Assembly (NCBI GenBank): GCA_027004335.1
Contig: JALTID010000152.1
Span: forward strand, 1,738 to 9,383
Reading direction: 5' to 3'
Length of the DNA stretch: 7,646 bases
Source of the DNA: JALTID01 sp027004335 [NCBI: bacterium]
GTDB taxonomy: Bacteria; JALSQH01
Part shown: in pieces, positions 1-5,955 of the stretch
Layout: each line of letters begins with the position of its first letter
Numbering within the stretch: the stretch's first letter is position 1
Made by a program: the position numbers and the translations under genes
The notes under the pieces: generated by a model
What the model was told of the DNA's origin: nothing
What the model saw: the letters and a program-made list of their open reading frames with translations, nothing else
The model's database searches: none

Positions 1-207
1 AAACTGAAGTTCATTAATAACAAGGTAATTTTTCAATACACTTTGAGGATAAAAGTAGTATAGATACGCAAACAGATTTTTTTCCTTATCAAAATAGTTC
101 ACCACACCGTTTTCAAGAAAAATATCTGACAATTTACGAAGAGTATGATAAAGCTCCTTTCTATTGTACTTTACATCCTGATAAATATAATGAAAAAGCC
201 TTTCCAT
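1..207 (-). CDS. Partial protein, N-terminus only; possible Rsm22-like/SAM-dependent methyltransferase
   Basis: An open frame reads leftward from an ATG at 207-205 to the window edge without a stop, giving the first 69 residues; the 3' part is outside. It begins MERLFHYIYQDV and carries a segment AYLYYFYPQSVLKNYLVINEL. A run of 'AYL-YY-P---LK---(V/I)L-EL' resembles the helical N-terminal region that precedes the methyltransferase fold in Rsm22-like and related class I SAM-dependent methyltransferases. No SAM-binding motif lies in the visible part, so the name is a weak inference. The start is only 19 nt downstream of the tRNA-Arg 3' end on the same strand, so the two are probably co-transcribed. 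The upstream bases (TCCGGTAGTAAAA) contain no strong Shine-Dalgarno, unlike several plus-strand genes here. That the region is coding is supported by an uninterrupted frame of plausible composition; the function is uncertain. Confidence 0.55.
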   Translation of the reverse strand, partial: MERLFHYIYQDVKYNRKELYHTLRKLSDIFLENGVVNYFDKEKNLFAYLYYFYPQSVLKNYLVINELQF

Positions 208-226
208 TTTTACTACCGGAAGAAAA

Positions 227-304
227 TGGCGCCCCGGACAGGATTCGAACCTGCGACACCAGGCTCCGGAGGCCTGCGCTCTATCCTGGCTGAGCTACCG
301 GGGC
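227..304 (-). tRNA. tRNA-Arg (anticodon CCG), 3' CCA encoded
   Basis: Read on the minus strand, this folds as a complete cloverleaf. The acceptor stem is GCCCCGG/CCGGGGC with discriminator G. The D arm is GCTC/GAGC with a loop containing GG. The anticodon stem is CAGGC/GCCTG with loop CTCCGGA, so the anticodon is CCG, which reads the CGG arginine codon. The variable loop is GTGTC. The T arm is GCAGG/CCTGT (one G-T pair) with loop TTCGAAT. The CCA end is encoded (plus-strand TGG at 227-229). CGG is a minor arginine codon here; the genes mostly use AGA/AGG. A protein gene starts 19 nt downstream on the same strand. Confidence 0.97.
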
Positions 305-315
305 ATTTGTGTATT

Positions 316-343
316 ATTTTATAACTTATCGGGAAAAGGGCAA
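316..343 (-). promoter_or_regulatory. Candidate sigma-70-type promoter for tRNA-Arg and the downstream gene
   Basis: On the minus strand, TTGCCC (plus 338-343) and TAAAAT (plus 316-321) are separated by 16 nt. This would start transcription a few bases upstream of the tRNA 5' end at 304, as expected for a tRNA gene. An overlapping TATAAA offers an alternative -10 box with poorer spacing. This rests on motif inspection only, and AT-rich DNA gives chance matches. Confidence 0.35.
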
Positions 344-360
344 AGCAAATAAGCACTTCA

Positions 361-390
361 TGCCATGCGACAATTGCTTTTTTCATGGTA
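361..390. repeat. Imperfect inverted repeat in the divergent spacer
   Basis: TGCCATG (361-367) and CATGGTA (384-390) pair over 7 positions (one G-T) around a 16-nt centre. The centre contains the proposed -35 box of the miaB promoter and a palindromic CAATTG. It is placed where an operator for the plus-strand operon would be, but a dyad this short can occur by chance. It is not terminator-like, because the T-run is in the loop rather than after the stem. Confidence 0.25.
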
Positions 391-401
391 TCTTATATAC
401 T
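374..401 (+). promoter_or_regulatory. Candidate sigma-70-type promoter of the miaB operon
   Basis: TTGCTT (374-379) and TATACT (396-401) are separated by 16 nt. Initiation about 7 nt after the -10 box would be near 408, right before the Shine-Dalgarno at 409-414, so the leader would be very short (about 15 nt). It is the only good promoter-like pair I see ahead of the plus-strand genes. Confidence 0.45.
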
Positions 402-408
402 AAATCTT

Positions 409-414
409 AGAGGA
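409..414 (+). promoter_or_regulatory. Ribosome binding site of miaB (supports GTG start)
   Basis: AGAGGA lies 8 nt before the GTG at 423 and supports this non-ATG start. The resulting N-terminus MRVYIETYGCQMN fits the MiaB family, where the first cluster cysteine lies about ten residues from the start. Confidence 0.7.
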
Positions 415-422
415 TTTCAAGA

Positions 423-1751
423 GTGAGAGTTTATATTGAGACCTACGGTTGTCAGATGAATGAGTATGATTCCCTGATGATGGGGACGATTTTAAAAGCA
501 CAGGGATACTCTATAACCTCCACACCCGAAGACGCAGATGTCCTAATAGTTAACACCTGCAGCGTAAGAGAAAAACCCGAGCATAAAGTATTCAGTGCCG
601 CAGGGAGACTCAGGAAATTTAAAGAAAAAAACCATGGGAAATTGATCGTTACAGGATGCACAGCTCAGCAGATTGGAGAGGAGTTTATAAAAAAAATGCC
701 ATATGTTGATGCAGTGGTTGGTCCCCACTATACCCAGCAGATTGATGATATTTTAGATGAAATTGACAGGACTGGAAAAGTTGTAAAAACTTCTTTTCTG
801 AATTCCCCAATGGAAAGGTTCAGGAAAAAATTCTCACCTTCTCTTATAAGGGGAGTCTCGGCATATGTAACAATAATGGAGGGGTGCGATAATTTCTGCA
901 CCTACTGTATCGTTCCCTATGTCAGGGGAAGAGAGATATCAAGGTCCCATCAGGATATTATTGAAGATATCAGGCATCTAATTTCAGAGGGAATAAAGGA
1001 TATAACTCTGCTAGGGCAGAATGTCAATTCCTATGGGAGAAAAGACCCTGATGAGTGGGATTTCACGAGATTGTTAGAAGAGGTTGCAAATATACCGGGG
1101 GTTAAAAGACTGAGATTCATTACCAGTCATCCAAAGGATATGTCTGACGAGATAATTAATCTTTTCAAAAAATACACTAATATTGTTCCCTACCTGCATC
1201 TTCCCCTCCAATCAGCTTCAAACAGAATCTTAAAACTCATGAACAGAAAATATACAGTGGAGCGCTATTTCAATATCGTTGAAAAACTGAGAGAAGCAAG
1301 ACCTGAAATAGCCCTTACAACGGATCTCATAGTGGGGTTCCCCGGAGAAACCGATAAAGATTTTGAAGAGACATTAAAAGCAGTAGAAAAAATAAGATAT
1401 GACAATTTCTTCTCCTTTAAATATTCTCCAAGGCCATTCACAAAAGCAGCTCAATTCCCGGATAGAGTTCCACCTGAAACAGCTCAGAAGAGACTGGAGA
1501 TCCTGCAGTCCATCCAGCGGAAGATAACCCTTGAGAAAAATAGAGAAAAAACAGGAACTATACAGGAAGTACTGGTGGAGGGAAAGAGTAAGAAAAATCC
1601 TCTGGAGATATCTGGAAGAACCCCGTGCAACAGGATAGTAAATTTCCCGGGACCCACTGAACTCAGGGGAAAAATTGTTAAGGTTCGGATCACAGAAGCA
1701 TATCAGAACTCACTGAGAGGTGAATTATTAAAAGAAAAAGTAATCGCGTAA
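423..1751 (+). CDS. miaB: tRNA-2-methylthio-N6-dimethylallyladenosine synthase MiaB
   Basis: A cytoplasmic radical-SAM methylthiotransferase that adds a 2-methylthio group to N6-isopentenyladenosine at position 37 of tRNAs reading UNN codons, using two [4Fe-4S] clusters. The protein is 442 aa, the usual family length. The N-terminal UPF0004 domain shows the three auxiliary-cluster cysteines: C10 in YGCQMNEYDS, C46 in NTCSVRE and C79 in VTGCTAQQ. The radical-SAM motif follows as CDNFCTYC (C155, C159, C162) in EGCDNFCTYCIVPYVRGRE. LLGQNVNSYG (about 197-206), the TSHP motif and LHLPLQSAS are typical. DLIVGFPGET and the C-terminal TRAM domain (about 370-438, including GRTPCNRIVNF) complete the architecture. 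The start is GTG at 423 with AGAGGA 8 nt upstream. The sibling RimO is less likely, because C-X3-C-X2-C with this N-terminus and the QNVNSYG context match MiaB. It is the first gene of the plus-strand run, and its 3' end carries the likely initiation signals of the VanZ-like gene. Confidence 0.97.
   Translation: MRVYIETYGCQMNEYDSLMMGTILKAQGYSITSTPEDADVLIVNTCSVREKPEHKVFSAAGRLRKFKEKNHGKLIVTGCTAQQIGEEFIKKMPYVDAVVGPHYTQQIDDILDEIDRTGKVVKTSFLNSPMERFRKKFSPSLIRGVSAYVTIMEGCDNFCTYCIVPYVRGREISRSHQDIIEDIRHLISEGIKDITLLGQNVNSYGRKDPDEWDFTRLLEEVANIPGVKRLRFITSHPKDMSDEIINLFKKYTNIVPYLHLPLQSASNRILKLMNRKYTVERYFNIVEKLREARPEIALTTDLIVGFPGETDKDFEETLKAVEKIRYDNFFSFKYSPRPFTKAAQFPDRVPPETAQKRLEILQSIQRKITLEKNREKTGTIQEVLVEGKSKKNPLEISGRTPCNRIVNFPGPTELRGKIVKVRITEAYQNSLRGELLKEKVIA
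1715..1722 (+). promoter_or_regulatory. Shine-Dalgarno inside miaB that may serve the VanZ-like gene
   Basis: GAGAGGTG lies within the last codons of miaB, 4-6 nt ahead of an in-frame ATT codon at 1727 that would begin the VanZ-like protein with MKRKSNRVIW. No ATG, GTG or TTG in the VanZ frame lies between the stop at 1721-1723 and ATG 1778. The site is therefore a candidate for initiation at a non-canonical AUU codon. A purine-rich stretch in coding sequence could also be coincidental. Confidence 0.4.
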
Positions 1752-2083
1752 TATGGACATCACTTGCAATTTTTCAGATGATCTTTCTATATTACCTTTC
1801 TTCTATTCCGGGAAAGGAACTTGTACCTTTACCATATGGGGCGGACAAGGTGATTCACTTCTCTCTTTACCTTCTTCTAGGAGTTTTCCTCACCGGAGCA
1901 TTGCCAGAAAAAAAAATTTGGGCAATAATTATAGGGACAATTTACGGAGTGCTGGATGAGCTGCACCAGAGTTTTATACCATACAGAAGCTGTTCTTTTT
2001 ATGATTGGCTGGCAGACGCAGCAGGAGTAATTGTGGGAATTTACTTATGGATAATATGGGAAAAAATAAAGAAAAAAGATTGA
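1727..2083 (+). CDS. VanZ-like family membrane protein (start uncertain)
   Basis: A small integral membrane protein of the VanZ-like family. VanZ itself gives low-level teicoplanin resistance; chromosomal relatives are mostly uncharacterised. Family signatures are clear: SSIPG after the first membrane segment, ADKVIHFSLYLLLG, LDELHQSFIPYRS and FYDWLADAAG, keeping the conserved Asp, His, Glu, Gln and Arg positions. About four hydrophobic segments are expected and visible. The first canonical start is ATG 1778, but it lacks a Shine-Dalgarno and cuts off most of the first membrane segment. The open frame upstream reads W-T-S-L-A-I-F-Q before that Met, which looks like genuine family N-terminus. 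I therefore extend to ATT 1727 (118 aa) behind GAGAGGTG, overlapping miaB by 25 nt. An alternative is a one-base sequence error near 1755, which would allow ATG 1753 to start MTSLAIFQM. The end overlaps the next gene by about 37 nt. Family identity is sure; the start is not. Confidence 0.85.
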   Translation: MKRKSNRVIWTSLAIFQMIFLYYLSSIPGKELVPLPYGADKVIHFSLYLLLGVFLTGALPEKKIWAIIIGTIYGVLDELHQSFIPYRSCSFYDWLADAAGVIVGIYLWIIWEKIKKKD

Positions 2084-3834
2084 GCCTTTCAATACACTCT
2101 GACAATATTGGACTAACCTCTTCTATTCAAACGGTCTCAAGAAAATTAGGACTAACTATTGTAGAAAAGGATGGAAATATATCTGTTATTGACTTAGAAT
2201 CTCAGGTAGGCACAAATCCCCGAACAATCAAATCCAGAGTAAAAATTTTTGCAGGAACATTAAAAACACTGAAAAACTTTCTCAAGATGGAGAAAACAGA
2301 AGATTTTGAATATATCATTATCCCTGCTGAATTATCAGAGGTAGAGGCTATCCTTCGCAAGAGTATAAATCTCATAAAACTCCAATTTGAAGTGAACCAC
2401 GCTCTAAAAGAAAGCCTTGAATATTATACCACTTTCCTTGAAATGAAAAAGTCTTTGAAATTCCTTGAGATATCCGATCCTGATCTTAAGACTGAAGAGA
2501 TTCTTAATTTCCTGGAATTGGAAATAGGCGAAACAAACATAGAGATATGGCTGTACGATTTTGATGAAAAAACACTAAACCTTGCAGGGATAAGAGGAAC
2601 ATACATTGCCGAGGAAAAGCTCCCTTCAGGAATAAAAGAAAAATTTACCCCTGAAGGTAATCCAATAACTTATGAAAACGGTACACTTCTTCCCCTTACA
2701 AATAGAGGAAAGATATTTGGAATAATCCGATTTAGGAAAAAACTGAATGAAACAGAGCTAAAAAAACTTCAAATTTACAGAGAATTCCTTTCCATGGCTC
2801 TTTTCAACAGCCTCAAATATTTTTATCAGAAAAGGGAAATCTCAACTTTTGCTCAGAAAGGCGTTCTCAAAAAGGAAGTTTTACTTGAGTTTATAAAAAA
2901 AGGATTGCATCAGTCCAGAAGATATTCTAATCCCATCTCCTTCCTTCTGTTTAGACTTGAGAACAAGGAGACTTTAATGAAACTTTTTGGAGACACTGTT
3001 GGAAAAAAATGGAAGAAATTTATAAATGATATTGCTCAGACCCTCCGCGCCAGTGATGTTATAGGAGAAATCAATAGCGATTCCTATCTCATTATCTTAA
3101 CCAGTACAGATTATATGGGTGTTATCTATTTTCTGAGGAGATTTAAAAACATTTTAAGAACCCATTCAATCTTTTCAAAAGGGGGAAAGACGGGAGAACT
3201 TGTTGTAAAATACAATATTGCTTCTTATCCAGTTACAGGTACTACATGGACAGAGCTGGAATCAACACTGTTTAACGGGCTCAACGACAAATACAATCCT
3301 TTCTTCGGATTTAAAATTGGCAATCTCAGTTTTCCTGAAGTGGTGGATTACCTGAGGTCCGTGATCATGAAAAACAAACTCCAGAATAAAGAAGAGCTCG
3401 CACCGAGATTCTGGGGAATAAACAAAAGCACCATTATTACACAAATAGAAACCTTTATAAGAGAAATGATAAGTCATGGAAACAGGGGAATAGGGTATAT
3501 TAATCTCCCATGGTTTAAAAAAGAAGAGTTCCTGGATCTTTTAGAAAAATATCTTGATGCAGGAAACGACACCGCCTTTCCGGTTTTTTTCTTTACAAAC
3601 AAAATGGATATCCCAGCAAAAACAGGCTACGGAAGAAAATATATTATAGCTATTGATAATGAGATCTTAATGAAATATGGTTTTATAATACTGCTGAGCC
3701 ACTGGGGAAGCTATCTTCATATTTTCTGGAAGGATGAAGATTTATTCCCAGGAATCCACTGCAGTGATACACTCTTAGTAGAAGAAGTTGTGGAAAAATT
3801 GCAGAGATTTTTATATCTGAAACCGCCGGTGTAG
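2047..3834 (+). CDS. Pseudo-receiver, GAF and degenerate GGDEF domain protein
   Basis: A 595-aa signalling-type protein with no membrane segment. Residues 11-115 look like a divergent receiver fold: β1 LSLSIHSDN, VIDLE with D49 at the phospho-site position, and IIIPAE where a receiver normally has a Lys-Pro. Residues about 120-145 are helical. A GAF-like domain follows (about 147-260; EIWLYDFDEKTLNLAGIRG, LLPLTNRGKIFGIIRFR). Residues 268-425 match the diguanylate cyclase fold in order: F-x2-ELL-like start, LRASDVIGEINSDSYLIIL, and YNIASYPVTG...LESTLFNGL. However, NSDSY (343-347) replaces GGDEF, so cyclase activity is not expected. Residues 426-595 form an unassigned C-terminal domain; its end (HIFWKDEDLFPGIHCSDTLLV) faintly recalls DICT sensor domains. 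The start is ATG 2047, inside vanZ, with GGGA 8 nt upstream; ATG 2056 is possible, and an in-frame ATG at 2005 is less likely because its extra residues are just the overlapping VanZ region. The next gene begins 4 nt after the stop, suggesting a functional pair. Confidence 0.8.
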   Translation: MDNMGKNKEKRLSLSIHSDNIGLTSSIQTVSRKLGLTIVEKDGNISVIDLESQVGTNPRTIKSRVKIFAGTLKTLKNFLKMEKTEDFEYIIIPAELSEVEAILRKSINLIKLQFEVNHALKESLEYYTTFLEMKKSLKFLEISDPDLKTEEILNFLELEIGETNIEIWLYDFDEKTLNLAGIRGTYIAEEKLPSGIKEKFTPEGNPITYENGTLLPLTNRGKIFGIIRFRKKLNETELKKLQIYREFLSMALFNSLKYFYQKREISTFAQKGVLKKEVLLEFIKKGLHQSRRYSNPISFLLFRLENKETLMKLFGDTVGKKWKKFINDIAQTLRASDVIGEINSDSYLIILTSTDYMGVIYFLRRFKNILRTHSIFSKGGKTGELVVKYNIASYPVTGTTWTELESTLFNGLNDKYNPFFGFKIGNLSFPEVVDYLRSVIMKNKLQNKEELAPRFWGINKSTIITQIETFIREMISHGNRGIGYINLPWFKKEEFLDLLEKYLDAGNDTAFPVFFFTNKMDIPAKTGYGRKYIIAIDNEILMKYGFIILLSHWGSYLHIFWKDEDLFPGIHCSDTLLVEEVVEKLQRFLYLKPPV

Positions 3835-3838
3835 GAAA

Positions 3839-5290
3839 ATGACAGGAAAAATTTTAATAGTTTCAAACAGAGAAGAAGACCTTTTACTCATTGAAGAGTA
3901 CCTTCACCATTTTCCGAGCGGAATAGATGTAGCAGGAGATGGTATTCAGGCTCTCCATAAGATCCTGTCAAGTAGATATACAGTAGTAGTTGCCTTTCCT
4001 CCTCTTGAACTTTTGGATATTGATAAGCTTATTGAAATTGTCAGGACCAATCCCAATACATCATCAATCCCCTTCTTGGTAATTTATCAGAGTAGAGAAG
4101 CAATTAACCCAGGTATTAGAGCGGATGTCCTCATTGCAAAACCATTAGAGCCTGAAACTTTTATTACAACCCTAAATGAAATGCTTCCCTCCACCCGAAT
4201 AAAAAAACAGCTTCAAAAAAAGAAAGTAATTTCTTTTAACCTAAACGAAATTTCTGTGATAGATATACTCCAGCTCCTCTACCAGAACAAGAAAACAGGG
4301 GTTCTTGACCTTGAAATTGAAGATAAGAAAGGGAAGATTTATCTCCAGAATGGAGAGATCGTAACGGCAAGAATAGGCCAACTAAAAGGAGAAAAAGCAC
4401 TATACAGAATTTTTGAAAGTAACATTGGATCCTCCACATTCATCAATCAAATAGTAGAGAGCCAGAAAGATATCATGTACCCAACACCCCACCTTATCCT
4501 CAAGGGAATAAAGGAAAAAGATGAGGCAAAGAAATATATGGAAGAACTGGAAGGAATAAGAGAATTCAAGATTGCAAAAGATTACCAGACAAAACTGAAA
4601 GAAAGCGATTCTCTGGTCAAGGAAATAATTTCACTGCTTAATTACACCACCTATTTAAATGTGATCCTGGATTCTCTAAATATGCCTGACTCCGAGGTAC
4701 TGAAAATTTTGAAAGAACTAATTGATAGGGGCATTATTATACCTCAGAAAGGTGAAGAATCAGAAATAGAGAAAAGTCAGGGGATTATATCTCCAGAACA
4801 GGAGAAAAACCTGGTTGATCTTTTCTCCGACAGGCTTGCTTTCCAGGCTCCAGCATATAGAGGAATAATTATCCTGGTACCTGAATACCCTGAACAATCC
4901 GACAGGATCACAAAATTTTTAATAAGGGAAAAAATAAATGAGAATCCGGATAATCTTATAGAATTTTCAGGCATATTTCCGCTCTCCAGGAGAGCTATCT
5001 TCAATTTCTACATTGTAGTGGACATTGAAAAAACTTTTCCCTTTATAAATACCTTTAAAAAAAACATAGTATCTGTGCTTTACCTGTATGATGAGTTCAC
5101 TCAGGATGCTCTCTACCTCACAGAGCAGAGAAGCAGGCTTCTCGATCTTGCAGGAATTAAATATTCTTCACTGTTTTTTGATAAAAGTACTGATAAGGAT
5201 GCTCTCTTTATGCCTGAAGTAAGCAAAAAAAGTTTTCTGGATCTCATTAAAGAACTGGTAAAGATAGAGCTAAAAGGGAGGAAAGAATGA
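3839..5290 (+). CDS. Pseudo-receiver, DUF4388 (PATAN) and winged-helix regulator
   Basis: A 483-aa cytoplasmic regulator. Residues 1-118 have a response-regulator fold (KILIVSN at the first strand, ADVLIAKPLEPETF with the conserved K101-P102). The acidic pair is Ser-Asn, and the phospho-acceptor position in VVVAFPPL is Phe53, so phosphorylation as in a classical receiver is not expected. Residues about 128-205 are a DUF4388/PATAN domain, with hallmarks SVIDILQLLYQNKKTGVLDL, GKIYLQNGEIVTARIG and GEKALYRIFE. A charged linker leads to a small winged-helix-like unit (about 255-303; VLKILKELIDRGII). Residues about 335-475 are alternating strand/helix (RGIIILVPEYPEQ, IVVDIEKTFPFI, VSVLYLYDE) and resemble a P-loop GTPase-like fold without a GxxxxGK[ST] loop; this last point is inference. 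Proteins with Rec plus PATAN are linked in other bacteria to motility, heterocyst patterning (PatA) and GTPase-controlled polarity. The gene starts 4 nt after the preceding stop and overlaps the next gene as ATGA. Confidence 0.82.
   Translation: MTGKILIVSNREEDLLLIEEYLHHFPSGIDVAGDGIQALHKILSSRYTVVVAFPPLELLDIDKLIEIVRTNPNTSSIPFLVIYQSREAINPGIRADVLIAKPLEPETFITTLNEMLPSTRIKKQLQKKKVISFNLNEISVIDILQLLYQNKKTGVLDLEIEDKKGKIYLQNGEIVTARIGQLKGEKALYRIFESNIGSSTFINQIVESQKDIMYPTPHLILKGIKEKDEAKKYMEELEGIREFKIAKDYQTKLKESDSLVKEIISLLNYTTYLNVILDSLNMPDSEVLKILKELIDRGIIIPQKGEESEIEKSQGIISPEQEKNLVDLFSDRLAFQAPAYRGIIILVPEYPEQSDRITKFLIREKINENPDNLIEFSGIFPLSRRAIFNFYIVVDIEKTFPFINTFKKNIVSVLYLYDEFTQDALYLTEQRSRLLDLAGIKYSSLFFDKSTDKDALFMPEVSKKSFLDLIKELVKIELKGRKE
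5276..5281 (+). promoter_or_regulatory. Ribosome binding site of the PHP-domain gene
   Basis: GGGAGG lies 5 nt before ATG 5287 and overlaps the last codons of the preceding gene. Together with the ATGA overlap it indicates coupled, efficient translation. Confidence 0.75.
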
Positions 5291-5937
5291 TTGATCTTCA
5301 TACACATTCGCTTTTCAGCGACGGAGAATTGATCCCTGCAGAGCTGATCAGAAGAGCCGAAGATAAGGGATACCACTATCTTGCCATCACTGACCATGTG
5401 GACTATTCTAACTACGCTTTTGTTATAGAACATCTCTCAGATGCTATTGAAAAGATGCAAAATAGTTTTAAGGTAAGAGTTTTCCCTGGCGTGGAAATTA
5501 CCCATGTTCCACCCCCTCTGATTCCAGAATTAATTCACCTCTGCAGAGAAAAAGGTGCAAAAGTCGTAGTCATCCACGGTGAAACAATTGTTGAACCTGT
5601 GGCCCCTGGTACCAATAGAGCAGCTATTGAAGGTAGAGCAGATATTCTGGCACACCCCGGTTTAATCTCAGAAGAGGATGTTAAGTTAGCCGCAGAGAAG
5701 GGAGTTAAACTTGAAATCACCACAAGGGGTGGACATTCCTATACCAACGGTCATGTGGCAAAACTTGCCAGAAAATATGGAGCAACCCTTATAATTGACA
5801 CAGATTCTCACTCACCTTATGATCTTACTACCAGAGAAACAGCTACTAAAATTGCTATGGGGGCGGGGCTCTCCCGGGAAGAAGTGGAAGAAATTTTTAA
5901 AGAAACGGAAAGATGGATAAAAGAAAATCTGCTTTAA
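5287..5937 (+). CDS. PHP-domain metal-dependent phosphoesterase (histidinol-phosphatase-like)
   Basis: A 216-aa protein that is a single PHP domain, predicted to be a cytosolic metal-dependent phosphatase or phosphodiesterase. The four PHP motifs are intact: HTH with H5 and H7 plus D12 in LHTHSLFSDGE; D36-H37 in AITDHVD; E70 in FPGVEIT, H97 in VVIHGE and H123 in ILAHPG; and D171, D173, H175 in IIDTDSHSP. All expected metal ligands are therefore present and the enzyme should be active. Databases usually call such short proteins histidinol-phosphatase-like, but no histidine-biosynthesis gene is nearby, so the substrate is unknown. The start codon overlaps the upstream stop (ATGA), and GGGAGG is 5 nt upstream. 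Position directly after the pseudo-receiver/PATAN gene makes coupled expression likely. A role in nucleotide, phosphosugar or phospholipid-head-group turnover is conceivable but not shown. Confidence 0.92.
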   Translation: MIDLHTHSLFSDGELIPAELIRRAEDKGYHYLAITDHVDYSNYAFVIEHLSDAIEKMQNSFKVRVFPGVEITHVPPPLIPELIHLCREKGAKVVVIHGETIVEPVAPGTNRAAIEGRADILAHPGLISEEDVKLAAEKGVKLEITTRGGHSYTNGHVAKLARKYGATLIIDTDSHSPYDLTTRETATKIAMGAGLSREEVEEIFKETERWIKENLL

Positions 5938-5945
5938 TTAAAAAT

Positions 5946-5951
5946 GGAGGT
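5946..5951 (+). promoter_or_regulatory. Ribosome binding site that decides the next start
   Basis: GGAGGT sits between two in-frame ATGs (5944 and 5956). It places the real start at ATG 5956, about 5 nt downstream, and rules out 5944, whose ATG overlaps this Shine-Dalgarno. Confidence 0.85.
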
Positions 5952-5955
5952 CAGT

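Noticed and set aside
361-390. Dyad as a transcription terminator
   Set aside because: The T-run lies inside the loop rather than after the stem, and no plus-strand gene ends before it while the minus-strand genes read away from it.
1753-1959. 68-aa frame starting at ATG just after the miaB stop
   Set aside because: It lies in a different frame from the clear VanZ-like motifs and its sequence matches no family; the true coding frame here is the VanZ one.
2005-2046. ATG 2005 as the start of the degenerate GGDEF protein
   Set aside because: The extra 14 residues (MAGRRSRSNCGNLL) are read out of the conserved end of vanZ in another frame, and ATG 2047 fits better with GGGA 8 nt upstream.
5113-5433. 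106-aa minus-strand open frame across the PATAN/PHP junction
   Set aside because: It overlaps two well-supported plus-strand genes, including the intact PHP HTH motif; no motifs of its own.
5944-5955. Upstream ATG (5944) as the start of the small hypothetical gene
   Set aside because: This ATG overlaps the Shine-Dalgarno GGAGGT; ATG 5956 is correctly spaced after it.
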